Below, piece by piece: positions 17,026-26,500 of a DNA stretch of 64,000 nt. The number at the start of each line of letters is the position of its first letter. Position 1 is the first letter of the stretch. Source of the DNA: Burkholderiales bacterium (GTDB lineage: Bacteria > Pseudomonadota > Gammaproteobacteria > Burkholderiales > WYBJ01); NCBI GenBank assembly GCA_022841915.1, contig JALHQN010000001.1:372001-436000 (forward strand). The letters run 5' to 3'. Below the pieces are notes generated by a model. That model worked only from the letters and a program-made list of their open reading frames with translations, was not told the DNA's origin and made no database searches. A program made the translations under genes and the position numbers.

Positions 17026-17073
17026 CCTCTTAATCCGTTGGTTGCGAGTTCGAGTCTCGCGGGGCCTACCAAG
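17026..17073 (+). repeat. Right attachment-site copy (3' part of tRNA-Lys CTT)
   Basis: Identical over 48 bp to 7945-7992. It has the same tRNA-Lys(CTT) 3' segment with anticodon loop, T arm and CCA end. The sequence just left (ending TTTACG) does not restore the 5' anticodon-stem strand, so this copy is not a functional tRNA either. A strong terminator lies 6 bases to the right, suggesting that it occupies the original tRNA 3' end. Confidence 0.9.
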
Positions 17074-17079
17074 TATCGT

Positions 17080-17116
17080 CAAAGGGTTAGCTATTGCGGC
17101 TAGCCCTTTGTTTTTG
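17080..17116 (+). terminator. Probable native tRNA-gene terminator
   Basis: A 12-bp stem (17080-17091 with 17099-17110, one G-T wobble) with a 7-nt loop is followed by TTTTT. It follows the CCA of the right att copy within a few bases and is absent after the left copy, which is expected if this is the ancestral tRNA transcription terminator on the chromosomal side. Confidence 0.85.
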
Positions 17117-17428
17117 CCACTGTGGGGAATTTTTGCGGAGGCGCACAACATTCCCTCCACGGCTCCACTCGATCCTTGCAGCCGCTACCGCGACCTTCAG
17201 GCCGGCGGCATCGAATGCCTCGTCGGTGACGGCACAAGGTCAGAGGAATCGCCATGCCATGCACGGCGAACCGCCTTGGCGTAAGCCCTGCCCTGCCCTG
17301 CCAAGACCCCCTTCCGACCCAATGCCTCACGATCGCCTAAAGCCGAGGCTCCATCGCAACCGCAGCCCGTTGCCTGGCAACAACCGCGTTCGTCGATACA
17401 CCGGCATGGACAGCAGAAGGCCGACGTC
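17117..17428. other. Intergenic region right of the island
   Basis: About 310 bases between the tRNA-type terminator and the 3' end of the next minus-strand gene. Only short, unsupported frames occur, and no promoter or repeat was recognised. Confidence 0.4.
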
Positions 17429-18139
17429 TCACGAAGATGTCCGCGGGCGCCCATCCGGAACCGACACCCCCGACGCAATTGCCTGCTCGTGCGTCAGGGT
17501 CGGCGCGACCAGTTCATAGAGCGCCCGGCGCGTATTGCTGAAAAGCGAGCGCATCTTCTCCGTCCATGGTGTCTTTCTCGCCTGCAGGGCTGCGGGACTC
17601 TCCCAGACGTCGCGCCCGCTCAGTTCATAGGCCGTCAGGTATTTCGGCTGCCCCGCCCCGGGCTCGACAGCCGTGTAGCGCCGTGCCCGGAACACACCCG
17701 GAATGCCAACGCAGCGCGGCAGGTGTTCCTTGTCGTACCACTCGTTGTATTCGTCGACGATGTGGTCCGGGATGTCCGTATGCACGATGTACATCCACGG
17801 TGCATCGGGCGTCGGTGCCGTGCCCACCTCGCACATGAGCCGAAAATTCATCCGCTCGCGATGCTCGCCGTAGTGCTTGCGCATCCTGAGCGACCAGGGC
17901 GTGGGATGGGCGACGATGCGCTGGAAGTCAGCACCCGTCTCTACGCCTTCGTCGACGGTTTCGTACCAGGCGAGATAGCGCAGATCCGCGCTCTCGCACC
18001 GGTAGCGGCGCGTGCGCACGAAGCCGGGCAGCGCAGTCAATTGCGGCACGTGCTCGAGGTTGTACCAATCGTTGAATTCGTCTTCGTGCTCCGCCGCGGT
18101 TTGCAATCTCACGGTGATCAAGCCATGGGCCTGTGACAT
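17429..18139 (-). CDS. EthD/dimeric alpha-beta barrel-like protein with two repeats
   Basis: A 236-residue cytoplasmic protein made of two similar halves. The first contains EDEFNDWYNLEHVPQL and LPGFVRTRRYR; the second contains VDEYNEWYDKEHLPRC and IPGVFRARRYT. This pattern is typical of ferredoxin-like dimeric alpha-beta barrel proteins (EthD-like), here fused in tandem so that one chain can form the barrel. Exact substrate is unknown; relatives often accompany catabolic genes. GGAGCG precedes the ATG. It lies behind a TauD-type dioxygenase on the same strand with an 82-base gap, suggesting a shared operon. Confidence 0.8.
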   Translation of the reverse strand: MSQAHGLITVRLQTAAEHEDEFNDWYNLEHVPQLTALPGFVRTRRYRCESADLRYLAWYETVDEGVETGADFQRIVAHPTPWSLRMRKHYGEHRERMNFRLMCEVGTAPTPDAPWMYIVHTDIPDHIVDEYNEWYDKEHLPRCVGIPGVFRARRYTAVEPGAGQPKYLTAYELSGRDVWESPAALQARKTPWTEKMRSLFSNTRRALYELVAPTLTHEQAIASGVSVPDGRPRTSS

Positions 18140-18221
18140 GCCGACGCTCCAAAGTGACGGCCAGGACTCAGCCTGGCCCTGGGCAACGAAACGCCGGCAC
18201 GTGCTCGCGCCGGCGCGGGGA

Positions 18222-19115
18222 TCACACCACTGCGGGCCCGCGTACCGTCGTTCGATACAGCAGCCGCGGCAGGGGATCGTAGTCGAAGGTCGCCTTGTGC
18301 TGCACGGCGATGTTGTCCCACATCAACAGATCGCCGGGGCGCCAGCTGTGTCCGTAGATGAACTCCGGCTGCGTGATGTGCGCATACAACTCGGCCAACA
18401 GGGCATCGCCTTCGGCGCGGGGCATGCCGACGAGCGCCGACGTGTGCCCTTCATTGATGAAAAGACAATTGCGCTTGGTGACCGGGTGCACACGCACCAC
18501 GGCCATCTCCGTATCGGGCACGCTGGCCAGTTGCTCCGGCGTGGGTGCGTGTTCTTGCACCGTACGGATCCCAAGGCGCATGTCTTCCAACTGCGCAGCG
18601 TAGTTCTTCAGCCGATACTCGCGGTAGCTGTGCACGTTGCGCAGGTTCGCGACGCGCTCTTTCATGGCCGGCGAAAGCGCCTGATAGGCTGCGCTGGTGC
18701 TTGCGAAGTAGGTATTCCCGAGGGCAACGCCATCCTTGACCGGCACCTCGACGGCATACAGCGCGGAGAGCAGGCTCGGCTCGCGCTTGTACGACAGGTC
18801 GCTGTGCCAGAAACGGCCGGCATCCTGTGCCCCGATGGCTTTGCCGTTCTCGTCGACCTTGTTGGAGAGGATGAAGATCTCGTCGTGTCCGGCCAGCCGG
18901 CTTTCCTTGCGCACATGAGCCTCCAGCGGGCCGAAGCGACGCGTGAAGGCGATCTGCTGTGCCGGGGTCAGGCGCTGGTCGCGAAAGACGACCACCTCGT
19001 TGTCGAAAAAGGCGTTGGCGACCTGGGAGAAGGTGCTTTCGTCGAGATCGACGGAAAGATCGACGCCTGATATCTCGGCAGCAAAGTGCTTGCCGATTCG
19101 AGTGATTCTGAGCAT
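18222..19115 (-). CDS. TauD/TfdA-family Fe(II)/2-oxoglutarate dioxygenase
   Basis: A 297-residue member of the TauD/TfdA family, which hydroxylates organic substrates using 2-oxoglutarate, O2 and Fe(II). The iron site is seen as H-x-D in RFWHSDLSYK and a distal His in DNIAVQHKATF, with the 2-oxoglutarate-binding Arg in RLLYRTTVRG. The substrate is not predictable; taurine, 2,4-D-like acids and other small acids are all known for the family. I start at ATG 19115 (MLRITRIGKHFAAEI), where family homology begins. The next minus-strand gene is the EthD-like protein, and a Bug receptor lies divergently upstream. Confidence 0.9.
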   Translation of the reverse strand: MLRITRIGKHFAAEISGVDLSVDLDESTFSQVANAFFDNEVVVFRDQRLTPAQQIAFTRRFGPLEAHVRKESRLAGHDEIFILSNKVDENGKAIGAQDAGRFWHSDLSYKREPSLLSALYAVEVPVKDGVALGNTYFASTSAAYQALSPAMKERVANLRNVHSYREYRLKNYAAQLEDMRLGIRTVQEHAPTPEQLASVPDTEMAVVRVHPVTKRNCLFINEGHTSALVGMPRAEGDALLAELYAHITQPEFIYGHSWRPGDLLMWDNIAVQHKATFDYDPLPRLLYRTTVRGPAVV

Positions 19116-19753
19116 GGGAGGGACCGCGAGAAGAGATTTCGACGGCACTATTCTAGTCTCGCTGCCGTGGCGGAGGCGAGATGAAATCGGCGCCCGTGGC
19201 GACCGGCTTGGGTGGGTTTCTGCAGCGTCCGCCGCAATGCGATCGTGCATAGCTCGGATGCTCATCGCCAAGCCGATACGCCGTGCGCGGTGCTCGGCCA
19301 TCGAACCGCTGGGAGCGTCGTGGCTGAGCGGAGAGGAATGCTTCCTGCTGCCCGATAGCCGCCCCGCGGCAACAACGTGCGTCGAATTACGCATGCCCTG
19401 CGGCGCATGCCTCTCTCTAACAACGCCGCGGAGAACACCGCAGACCTCACCGACCCTCGCTCACGTCGGTTGGCCCTCGTAGTCGGGTGTACTGGTGCCC
19501 CGAGCCAGCGACCGATCCGGGGGCACGCTCACGGAGCACCGGGCGGACTTGCGGGCGACCCATGCTCAGCAATGGGGCAGCGATACGGCGTTTCGCCGCC
19601 GATGGTACGAATCAGAACCTGGCCCGATTCTTTCTTTGTAAAGAACAGGCAGGAAATGCAAAATCGGCTGTTTCGTCCCATCACTGCTCGCACCCACGGG
19701 GCCGTGGCAGCGGACGCAGCCGCCTGTATCGATCAATGTGCATAGGAGTCTTT
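19116..19753. other. Long divergent intergenic region
   Basis: About 640 bases between the divergent dioxygenase and Bug receptor genes. The short frames here have no support. It should carry promoters for both genes. A small perfect inverted repeat, TTCTTT-GT-AAAGAA (19632-19645), about 110 bases before the Bug start is the only structured site noticed. Confidence 0.4.
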
Positions 19754-20761
19754 ATGTCGAACAAGATCCGTCCGTACCGCGTAAACCATGCGGCCGCCCC
19801 TCTGAGCATGGCCGCAGTGGCGTGCTGTATCGCCCTCGGCAGCGCCTCCGCCGGTGCTCAGGCCTATCCCACCGGCCCGGTTCGCATCGTGGTGCCCTTC
19901 ACACCCGGCGCCGGCACGGACGTCGTCGCTCGAGCCATCGCAGCAAAGCTCACCGCAACCTTCGGGCAGAACGTGCTGGTCGAGAATCGGCCAGGCGCGG
20001 GCGGAACAATCGGCTCGGCCTTGGTGGCCAAGGCACCGGCCGATGGTCACACGATACTCATGGGCAACACCAGCACGCTTGCCATTGCGCCGGCGCTTTA
20101 CACCAACCTGACGTACAGTCCAGTGCGCGACTTCGCGCCCGTCAGCCTGGTGACCACGACCGAGAACGTCATCGTTGTTCACCCCTCCTTGCCGGTGAAG
20201 ACGGTGCGCGAACTGATCGGGCTGGCCAAAGCGCGTCCCGGACAAATTCTCTTCGCCTCGTCGGGCAGCGGCACTACCTCGCACCTGGGCGGCGAACTGC
20301 TCAACGCGATGGCAGGCATCGAGATGGTCCATGTCCCCTACAAGGGCAGTCCGCTGGCGACATCGGAATTGATCGCAGGTCAGACACAGGTGAGCGTATC
20401 GAGCCTGTCCACTGCCACACCGTTGATCACCGCCGGACGCTTGCGCGCACTCGCCACGACCGGCCTCAAGCGAAATACGGTCATGCCGGAAATTCCCACG
20501 GTGGACGAGTCCGGTCTGAAGGGCTACGAGATCAATCTCTGGCAAGGCTTCGTGACTCCGGCCGGCACCCCGCCCGCGATCCTGAACCAGCTGAACAAAG
20601 CGATGGTTGCCGCCGTTCGATCGCCCGACGTGGCCTCTGCATTCGAGAAACGCGGCATGATTCCCGCAGGAACGTCAGTCGCGGAGTTCGACGCCTTCGT
20701 CAAGCGTGAAGTCGCTCGCTGGGCAGACATCGTTCAGCGCACAGGCGCCAAGGTCCAGTAA
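19754..20761 (+). CDS. Bug/TctC-family periplasmic solute receptor
   Basis: A 335-residue receptor of the tripartite tricarboxylate transporter type, greatly expanded in Burkholderiales. It has a signal peptide (SMAAVACCIALGSASAGAQA, cleavage after about residue 37) and the family start YPTGPVRIVVPFTPGAGTD, then RPGAGGTIGSALVAKAPADG, the HVPYKG motif and a C-terminal helix. It binds a carboxylated or other small solute in the periplasm. No TctA/TctB membrane genes are nearby, which is usual for orphan Bug receptors. AGGAG precedes ATG 19754. Proximity to a TauD-type dioxygenase hints at uptake of that enzyme's substrate, but this is inference. Confidence 0.93.
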   Translation: MSNKIRPYRVNHAAAPLSMAAVACCIALGSASAGAQAYPTGPVRIVVPFTPGAGTDVVARAIAAKLTATFGQNVLVENRPGAGGTIGSALVAKAPADGHTILMGNTSTLAIAPALYTNLTYSPVRDFAPVSLVTTTENVIVVHPSLPVKTVRELIGLAKARPGQILFASSGSGTTSHLGGELLNAMAGIEMVHVPYKGSPLATSELIAGQTQVSVSSLSTATPLITAGRLRALATTGLKRNTVMPEIPTVDESGLKGYEINLWQGFVTPAGTPPAILNQLNKAMVAAVRSPDVASAFEKRGMIPAGTSVAEFDAFVKREVARWADIVQRTGAKVQ

Positions 20762-20915
20762 CCCGGAGCTGCCGCAGTCGTCCGACGGCCGACGCCGTTG
20801 TCGCTTCGTCGTCGCGCGCCGGAAAAACTTCCCGGCCGCGAACGCCAGCCTGCAGGAAATCCCGCCGATGCCGCCCAAAGTTCATCGACACACGGGTATG
20901 TCGATTGCATCGCGA

Positions 20916-20941
20916 ATGGCCGCCGCCGCTTCGGCGGCCAT
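20916..20941 (+). promoter_or_regulatory. GC-rich hairpin just upstream of a ribosome binding site
   Basis: ATGGCCGCCG (20916-20925) pairs perfectly with CGGCGGCCAT (20932-20941) around a 6-nt loop, ending 3 bases before the AAAGGAGG ribosome site of the gene at 20957. No T tract follows. It could stop transcripts from the Bug gene or protect the leader of the next mRNA. Confidence 0.5.
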
Positions 20942-20956
20942 TCAAAGGAGGCCGCA

Positions 20957-21295
20957 ATGCAGCGACGTTCTATCGAGCTGGCAGTCGAGGATCAGGCCAT
21001 GGTGGACGTGGTTGCGGCCGCCGCCTTACGTACCCGCGTCCTCGAGCAGCTCCAGAAAGAGCACAGCGTCACGCTGAATCTCACCCGCGCCGAGTCCATG
21101 TCGGCGCACTACGCCGCCACAGTCTTCACCTCGCTTGCGCAGCATTTGGGGCGCGAACGCCTGCTGGCCGGGCTGCGTGTCATCGGCGCTCAGGACTTCA
21201 TGTATCGAATGATCGCGGAAGCGATCTGCCGTTGCGCGCCGAGCAAAACGCGGGGAGTTCGCCGCATCGCAAGAACCGATGCCGAGAATAGCTGA
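20957..21295 (+). CDS. Small hypothetical protein, possibly STAS-like
   Basis: A 112-residue cytoplasmic protein with an excellent AAAGGAGG ribosome site. Features include SVTLNLTRAESMSAHYAATVFTSL-type alternation and a final basic tail. The order of strand, serine-rich turn and helix is weakly reminiscent of STAS-like (DUF4325) domains, but the match is only by eye. It lies 195 bases after the Bug gene behind a hairpin, so it may be its own unit. Confidence 0.6.
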   Translation: MQRRSIELAVEDQAMVDVVAAAALRTRVLEQLQKEHSVTLNLTRAESMSAHYAATVFTSLAQHLGRERLLAGLRVIGAQDFMYRMIAEAICRCAPSKTRGVRRIARTDAENS

Positions 21296-21523
21296 GACTT
21301 TTCGGGTCTGCGCGCAAAACCCAGGACTCGGGCGAAAGGGCGGCCCGGCCTCCCGCCGCAATAGCGGACAATCGCCGACGCCATGCGAGCGCGAGTTCAC
21401 GACCCGCTGTCAGCAAAGGGGTTGCAATGGATGCCCGAACCGTCCGCCAGGGCGTATCGAGCGGCTATTGGCGCAATTGGGGTCGAGCGCCCGACTCGAA
21501 CTGCTCGTGCCCCGCGCTTAACC

Positions 21524-21739
21524 TCAGCGGTTCGATGTCATCGCCGTATAGCCGGCACCTTCCAGCCAGGCCCCCTGGTCGTGGTCGTATACCCATGTAC
21601 GATTGCCTGCCGAGCCCTCGTAATCGATGATCTTGATGGACTGAACGCGACTCAGGTAGCCGTTGGCCACTTCCTGCGCAAGCCCTAAAGACGCCGCGCT
21701 CCAAGCCGCATAGCCATCGATATAAACCATAAAGCTCAT
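21524..21739 (-). CDS. Small hypothetical protein
   Basis: A 71-residue protein of unknown function starting MSFMVYIDGYAAWSAAS, rich in Tyr and Trp (NRTWVYDHDQGAWLEGAGY). A GGGATC ribosome-like site precedes the ATG. No signal peptide. It stands alone between unrelated genes. It may be a real small gene because its composition is protein-like and less Arg-rich than shadow frames, but support is limited. Confidence 0.45.
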   Translation of the reverse strand: MSFMVYIDGYAAWSAASLGLAQEVANGYLSRVQSIKIIDYEGSAGNRTWVYDHDQGAWLEGAGYTAMTSNR

Positions 21740-21864
21740 GCGCGGATCCCAGTTCTCGAGCTTGCCTATTCGGCTTGACGAGTGCGAACCCTAGCAGTCC
21801 GGCCAAAACGGTCAATTGACTTGAATCAAGATTCGGTGACAGGTTTCATCCGGCCCCGGCGCGC

Positions 21865-22764
21865 TCAGGACACCAGAAGCGCGAGGATGAGCGCCATACC
21901 CAGAACATGAGCCGCCAGGATGGTCGACCGGATCGCCGGGAGCAGAGCGATCTTGGGCAGGCGGGGATCGAAATACAACAGTTTGCCGGCCGCATAGCCC
22001 GATAGCGGCAAGACGAACAAGCCGAACGCAGCAGCGCGGGGAAGTTGGCCGACAAGGATCATGACCGGGATCCATGCATAAGCGGCGAAAACGAGTGCCA
22101 GATAGGCCCAGGACGCCGCACGACGACCGATTCGCACCACCAGGGTTCGCTTGCCTGCGGTTGCGTCGGCGTCGTAGTCGGGAAACTCGTTGATCAGCAG
22201 AATCGCCGCGGTCAGACAGGCCACAGGCAAGCCCGCAACGAACGGGTGCAACGACCATTCACCGCGCTGCACGAGATCGGCGCCCACGACGACGAGCAAC
22301 CAGGCGGCCACGACGATCGCCTCTCCCCAGCCCCGCGCGGATAGCCGCAGCGGCGGTGCCGAATACACTACCGCCAGGATCGTGCCGGCAGCGCCGACGA
22401 ACAGCAGATCCGCGTGTCCCGCCAGCATCAGTGCGATGCCGATCGCTATCGAAAGGCTCATCAGAGAGTAGCCATAGGCGGCGATAGTCGTCGGCCGGAA
22501 GACGCCATCCTGAATCATCCGACTGCCGCCCGCATAGGGACTCAGTGCATCGGCGTTGCACGCATCGGCGTCGCGGTCGTGAAAATCGTTGATGAGGTTG
22601 GCGCCAGCATGGATCGCCAACGCGCCCAACAGCGTCAGGCAGGCGGTCGGCCACACCAACGGCACGCCGTCGGCCAGCGCACTGACCAGACCTAAACCGA
22701 CGGCAACAACGGTAATCGCCAGAAACCGCGGCCGCGTTGCCGCCATCCATTGGCCGAAGCGCAT
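21865..22764 (-). CDS. UbiA-family prenyltransferase (MenA-like)
   Basis: A polytopic inner-membrane enzyme that transfers a prenyl chain to an aromatic acceptor. About 299 residues with eight to nine hydrophobic segments. The first Asp-rich Mg-diphosphate motif is NLINDFHDRDAD and the second is NEFPDYDADATAGKRTL, the latter typical of the MenA/UbiA relatives with a 'PDYDAD' motif. The spacing favours a MenA-like 1,4-dihydroxy-2-naphthoate type or an uncharacterised UbiA homologue; no menaquinone genes are nearby. The start is uncertain: ATG 22764 (MRFGQWMAATRP) fits the family best, and longer starts at 22824 or 22845 are possible. Confidence 0.85.
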   Translation of the reverse strand: MRFGQWMAATRPRFLAITVVAVGLGLVSALADGVPLVWPTACLTLLGALAIHAGANLINDFHDRDADACNADALSPYAGGSRMIQDGVFRPTTIAAYGYSLMSLSIAIGIALMLAGHADLLFVGAAGTILAVVYSAPPLRLSARGWGEAIVVAAWLLVVVGADLVQRGEWSLHPFVAGLPVACLTAAILLINEFPDYDADATAGKRTLVVRIGRRAASWAYLALVFAAYAWIPVMILVGQLPRAAAFGLFVLPLSGYAAGKLLYFDPRLPKIALLPAIRSTILAAHVLGMALILALLVS

Positions 22765-22956
22765 CGCCTTACTCGCGGAGCCGCTAACGAACTTGCACCG
22801 GGCGCGCTTGCCAAGCCACGCCATGGAGCATCGATGCGCTTGCATTCAGCGTCTGCATGATCTCGATCAATCTCGCCTCCTGCTCACGAGCGCATCATGA
22901 ATATTCGATCACCCTGACCAGCCGATCGACTGGCGCACGACGAAGGAGAACAGCTC

Positions 22957-23406
22957 ATGTACAAGCACATCATGCTTCCCTACGACGGCTCACCGCTCTC
23001 CGAGAAAGCTCTGCGGGAGGGCATGGGGTTGGCCAAGAGCGAGAACGCGAAAATCACGCTCATTTATGTGATCAGCCTCCATCATCTCACGGTCGCCGGC
23101 GCAAACACCGCGCCAGGCATGGCGGATTGGGAACGAGAGTATGCCGAAAACATGCGAGCTCAGGCAAAACAAATGCTCGAAGCCGCGCGCGTGCAGGTCG
23201 TGGCCGCGGGACTGGTCTGCGAGACACTCGTCGTAGACAATGGCGCCGGCCCGTATCAGCACATCATCGACGGTGCCAACCGGCTCAAATGCGACCTCAT
23301 CGTCATGGCCTCGCACGGCCGCAGGGGGCTCGACGGTCTGCTGGTCGGCTCGCAAACGATCAAGGTGCTCAGTCACTCGACGATTCCCGTCCTCGTCATT
23401 CGCTGA
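22957..23406 (+). CDS. Universal stress protein (UspA family)
   Basis: A 149-residue single-domain USP. It begins MYKHIMLPYDGSPLSEKAL and ends with the ATP-binding signature VMASHGRRGLDGLLVGSQT (G-2x-G-9x-G-S/T pattern) and VLSHSTIPVLVI. The nucleotide-binding motif is intact, so it is of the ATP-binding USP type. An AAGGAGA site precedes the start. It is probably monocistronic and stress- or growth-phase regulated like its relatives; that part is family knowledge, not seen here. Confidence 0.95.
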   Translation: MYKHIMLPYDGSPLSEKALREGMGLAKSENAKITLIYVISLHHLTVAGANTAPGMADWEREYAENMRAQAKQMLEAARVQVVAAGLVCETLVVDNGAGPYQHIIDGANRLKCDLIVMASHGRRGLDGLLVGSQTIKVLSHSTIPVLVIR

Positions 23407-23588
23407 CAGGGCGTCGCGGCGCGCTGGGCGGCTTACCGCGGCGCACACCCGCAGGAACGGGCAGGCAGGTAATCGCGTCCGGCGATCGGGCCGCAGCCCC
23501 TGTCGGCCATGGCCCTGCTCGAGCCTCGCGGACGGCATACGCGCTCGCGCGAGCACCGACATGCGAATCGAGACAGGAGCGCGCGCGA

Positions 23589-26500
23589 TCAGCCCACCGC
23601 CGCAGGTGCAGTTTCTTCCTCTTCGATCACCGTGGGCCCGCGTCGCATCAGCAAAGTGTAGAAGGTGGGTATGACGAACAAGGTGAGCAGGGTTCCCACG
23701 AGCACACCGCCGACCACGACCCAACCGATGGGCTGACGACTTTCTGCACCCGGGCCGGCGGCTAGCGCCAGGGGCAGCGCGCCCAGCACAGTCGCCAGGC
23801 TGGTCATCAGGATCGGCCGCAACCTCAGCACGGAGGCCTCGATCACCGCCTCGAACTTCTCCTTGCCGCTCGCCCGCAGTTGATTGGAGAACTCCACGAT
23901 CAGAATGCCGTTCTTGGTCACCAGACCGATGAGCATCACCAGTCCGGCCTTGCTATAGACGTTGAGGGATCCTCCGGTCAACTCGAGGGCGCCCAACGCA
24001 CCGATCACCCCCAGGGGCACCGTGAGCATGATCACCAGCGGACCGACGAAACTCTCGAACTGCGCAGCGAGCACCAGATAAATGAATGCGAGCGCAAGCA
24101 CGAAGATCAGGATCAGCTGCTGGCCGGACTCGCGGAACTCGCGCGATTGCCCGTCGAGCGCGGTTTTCGCGCCCTTGCCGATCACTTCCTCGGCAGCTTG
24201 CTCGAGAAAATCCAGGGCTTCCCCGAGCGAATATCCCGGGGTGACGCTGGCCGAAATGATCGCGGCCCGCTGCCGGTTGAAGTGGTTCAGCTCCTTTGGC
24301 GCCACGGTTTCCTGCAGCTTCACCAGATTGGAAAGCTGAACAAGGCTGCCGTCGCGCCCGCGCACGTAGATCGCCGTGAGATCGGAGGGCTGCGCTCGAT
24401 TCTTGTCTTCGAGCTGCACGATGACGTCGTACTGCTCGCCTTCACGCTTGAAGCGGGTCACCTGTCGGCTTCCCAACAAGGTTTCCAGTGTTCGGCCGAT
24501 CGCATCGACCTCGACCCCTAAAGCGGAGGCCTTGCTGCGATCGAGCTCCACGGACAACTGGGGCTTGTTGAGCTTGAGATCCGAATCGATGTTCGCGAGC
24601 CCGGGAAACGTCCTAGCCTTGGCCATCATGGCCTCGACCAGCTTGTCGAGCTCCTCGTAGGTCGCGGCCTGCACGACGAACTGAACCGGCGGGTTGCGGA
24701 AGCTCTGACCGAGCGAGGGCGGATTGATCGGGAATGCGAGCACGCCGGGCAAGCCGAACAACTGAGGGCCCAGGGCGCCGGTGATTTGCACCTGGCTGCG
24801 GGTGCGTTCGTCCCAAGGCTTGAGCCGCACGAACGACAAGGCGGTATTCACCGGATTGGGCCGCTCGAGGCCGGGCGCGATCACCATGAAGTACGACTGG
24901 ATCTCCGGCACGCCGGAAAAAATCTTCTCGATCGCACGCGTGTTGTCGTCGGTGTACTTGAGCGTCGCCCCGTCGGGCGCCACGATGACAGTGATGAAGA
25001 AACCGCGATCTTCCAGCGGCGCCAGCTCGTCCTTGAGCCCGCGGAACAGAAAGACGACCAGCACCATCGCCAGGGCGAGCACGAGCACGACGACCCAACG
25101 GTGACGCAAGGTTGATTCCAGCGCTGCACGGTAGCCGCGATTCATGCCTTCGAACACGCGCTCGGAGAAGTTGAAGAGCGCTCCGTGCTTGGCCTGGTGC
25201 TTGAGCAGCTTCGAGCACATCATCGGCGTCAGCGTCAGCGCGATGAAGCCGGACACGGCCACGGCCGCCGCCACGGTCAGCGCGAACTCCATGAACAGGC
25301 GCCCGGTGTTGCCCGTCGAAAAAGCCAGCGGCGCGAATACCGCGGCCAGTGTGATCGTCATGGCGACCACCGCGAACGCGATCTCCTTCGAGCCCTTGAT
25401 GGCGGCGCGAACGGGCGACATGCCGTTTTCGATATGGCGGTAGATGTTCTCGAGCACCACGATCGCATCGTCGACCACCAGCCCGACCGCGAGCACGATG
25501 CCCAGCAGCGTGAGCACGTTGATCGTGAACCCGAGCAGCCACATGATGAACAGCGCGCCGATCAGCGACACCGGAATGGTCACGAACGGGATCAGGGTGG
25601 CACGGAAACTTCGCAGAAAGAGGAAGATGACGAGCATCACCAGAATCAGCGCTTCGGTCAGCGTCTTGTAGACCGCGTCGATCGATGCATCGATGAACAC
25701 GGAACTGTCGAAAGCGATGTACATCCGCATGCCTTCGGGCAGCGTCTGCTCCACGCGGGGCAGCACGTTCTTGACTTCCCTCGCCACGGCGAGCGTGTTC
25801 GCGGTCGACTGCTTGACGATGCCCAAACCGACCGCGGGCTTGCCGTTCACCCGAACGATATTGCGGTCGTCCTGCGCACCGAGCTCGGCGCGTCCGATGT
25901 CGCGCAGCCTGATCGGGTAGCCCTTCACGTCGGCGACGATGATGTCGTTGAATTGCGCCGGCGTGCGCAGGTCGGTCTGCGCCAGCACGGTGAACTCGCG
26001 CTCCTGGCTCTCGATGCGTCCGGAAGGCAATTCGATGTTCTGCCGGCGCAGCGCCGTTTCGACATCCTCCACGGCAAGTCCGTAGGCAGCCAGCCGGTCC
26101 CTGTCTATCCAGATCCGCATGGCGTAGCGACGCTCGCCTCCGATCATGACGCTGGCCACGCCCGGCAGCGTCTTGATGAGATCGGCGATATAGCGGTCCG
26201 CGTAGTCGGTGATTTCGAGCGCACTGTGGTTGTCGCTATAGAAGGCGACCCACAAAATGGCTTGCGCATCCGCCTCGACCTTGGAGACGACCGAATCGTC
26301 GGCCTCCTCGGGCAGTCGCCCTCGCGCACGGGCTACGCGGTCGCGCACGTCGTTGGCAGCGGAGTCCACATCGCGCTCGAGATTGAACTCGATCGTGATC
26401 GTGCTGACCTCCTCGCGGCTCACCGACTTCATGGTGCGTATGCCTTCGATCCCGGAGATCGAATCTTCGAGCGGCTGCGTCACCTGACTTTCCATCACCT

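Larger units (their letters stand above)
7945..17073 (+). mobile_element. Integrated satellite-like element of about 9.1 kb
   Basis: The element is delimited by two perfect 48-bp direct repeats derived from a tRNA-Lys(CTT) 3' end. It contains, in order, a tyrosine integrase, two unknown genes, a terminator, a small gene coupled to a D5/P4 primase-helicase, a large inverted repeat, a Nu1-like gene, an unknown gene, an HK97 major capsid gene, three small genes, a glycosyltransferase and a reversed HEPN-like gene. It has replication and integration functions but no tail, lysis, portal, protease or large terminase genes. That content fits a phage satellite (P4/PICI-like logic) better than a complete or randomly decayed prophage. 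The element type is inferred; the boundaries are seen directly. Confidence 0.85.
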
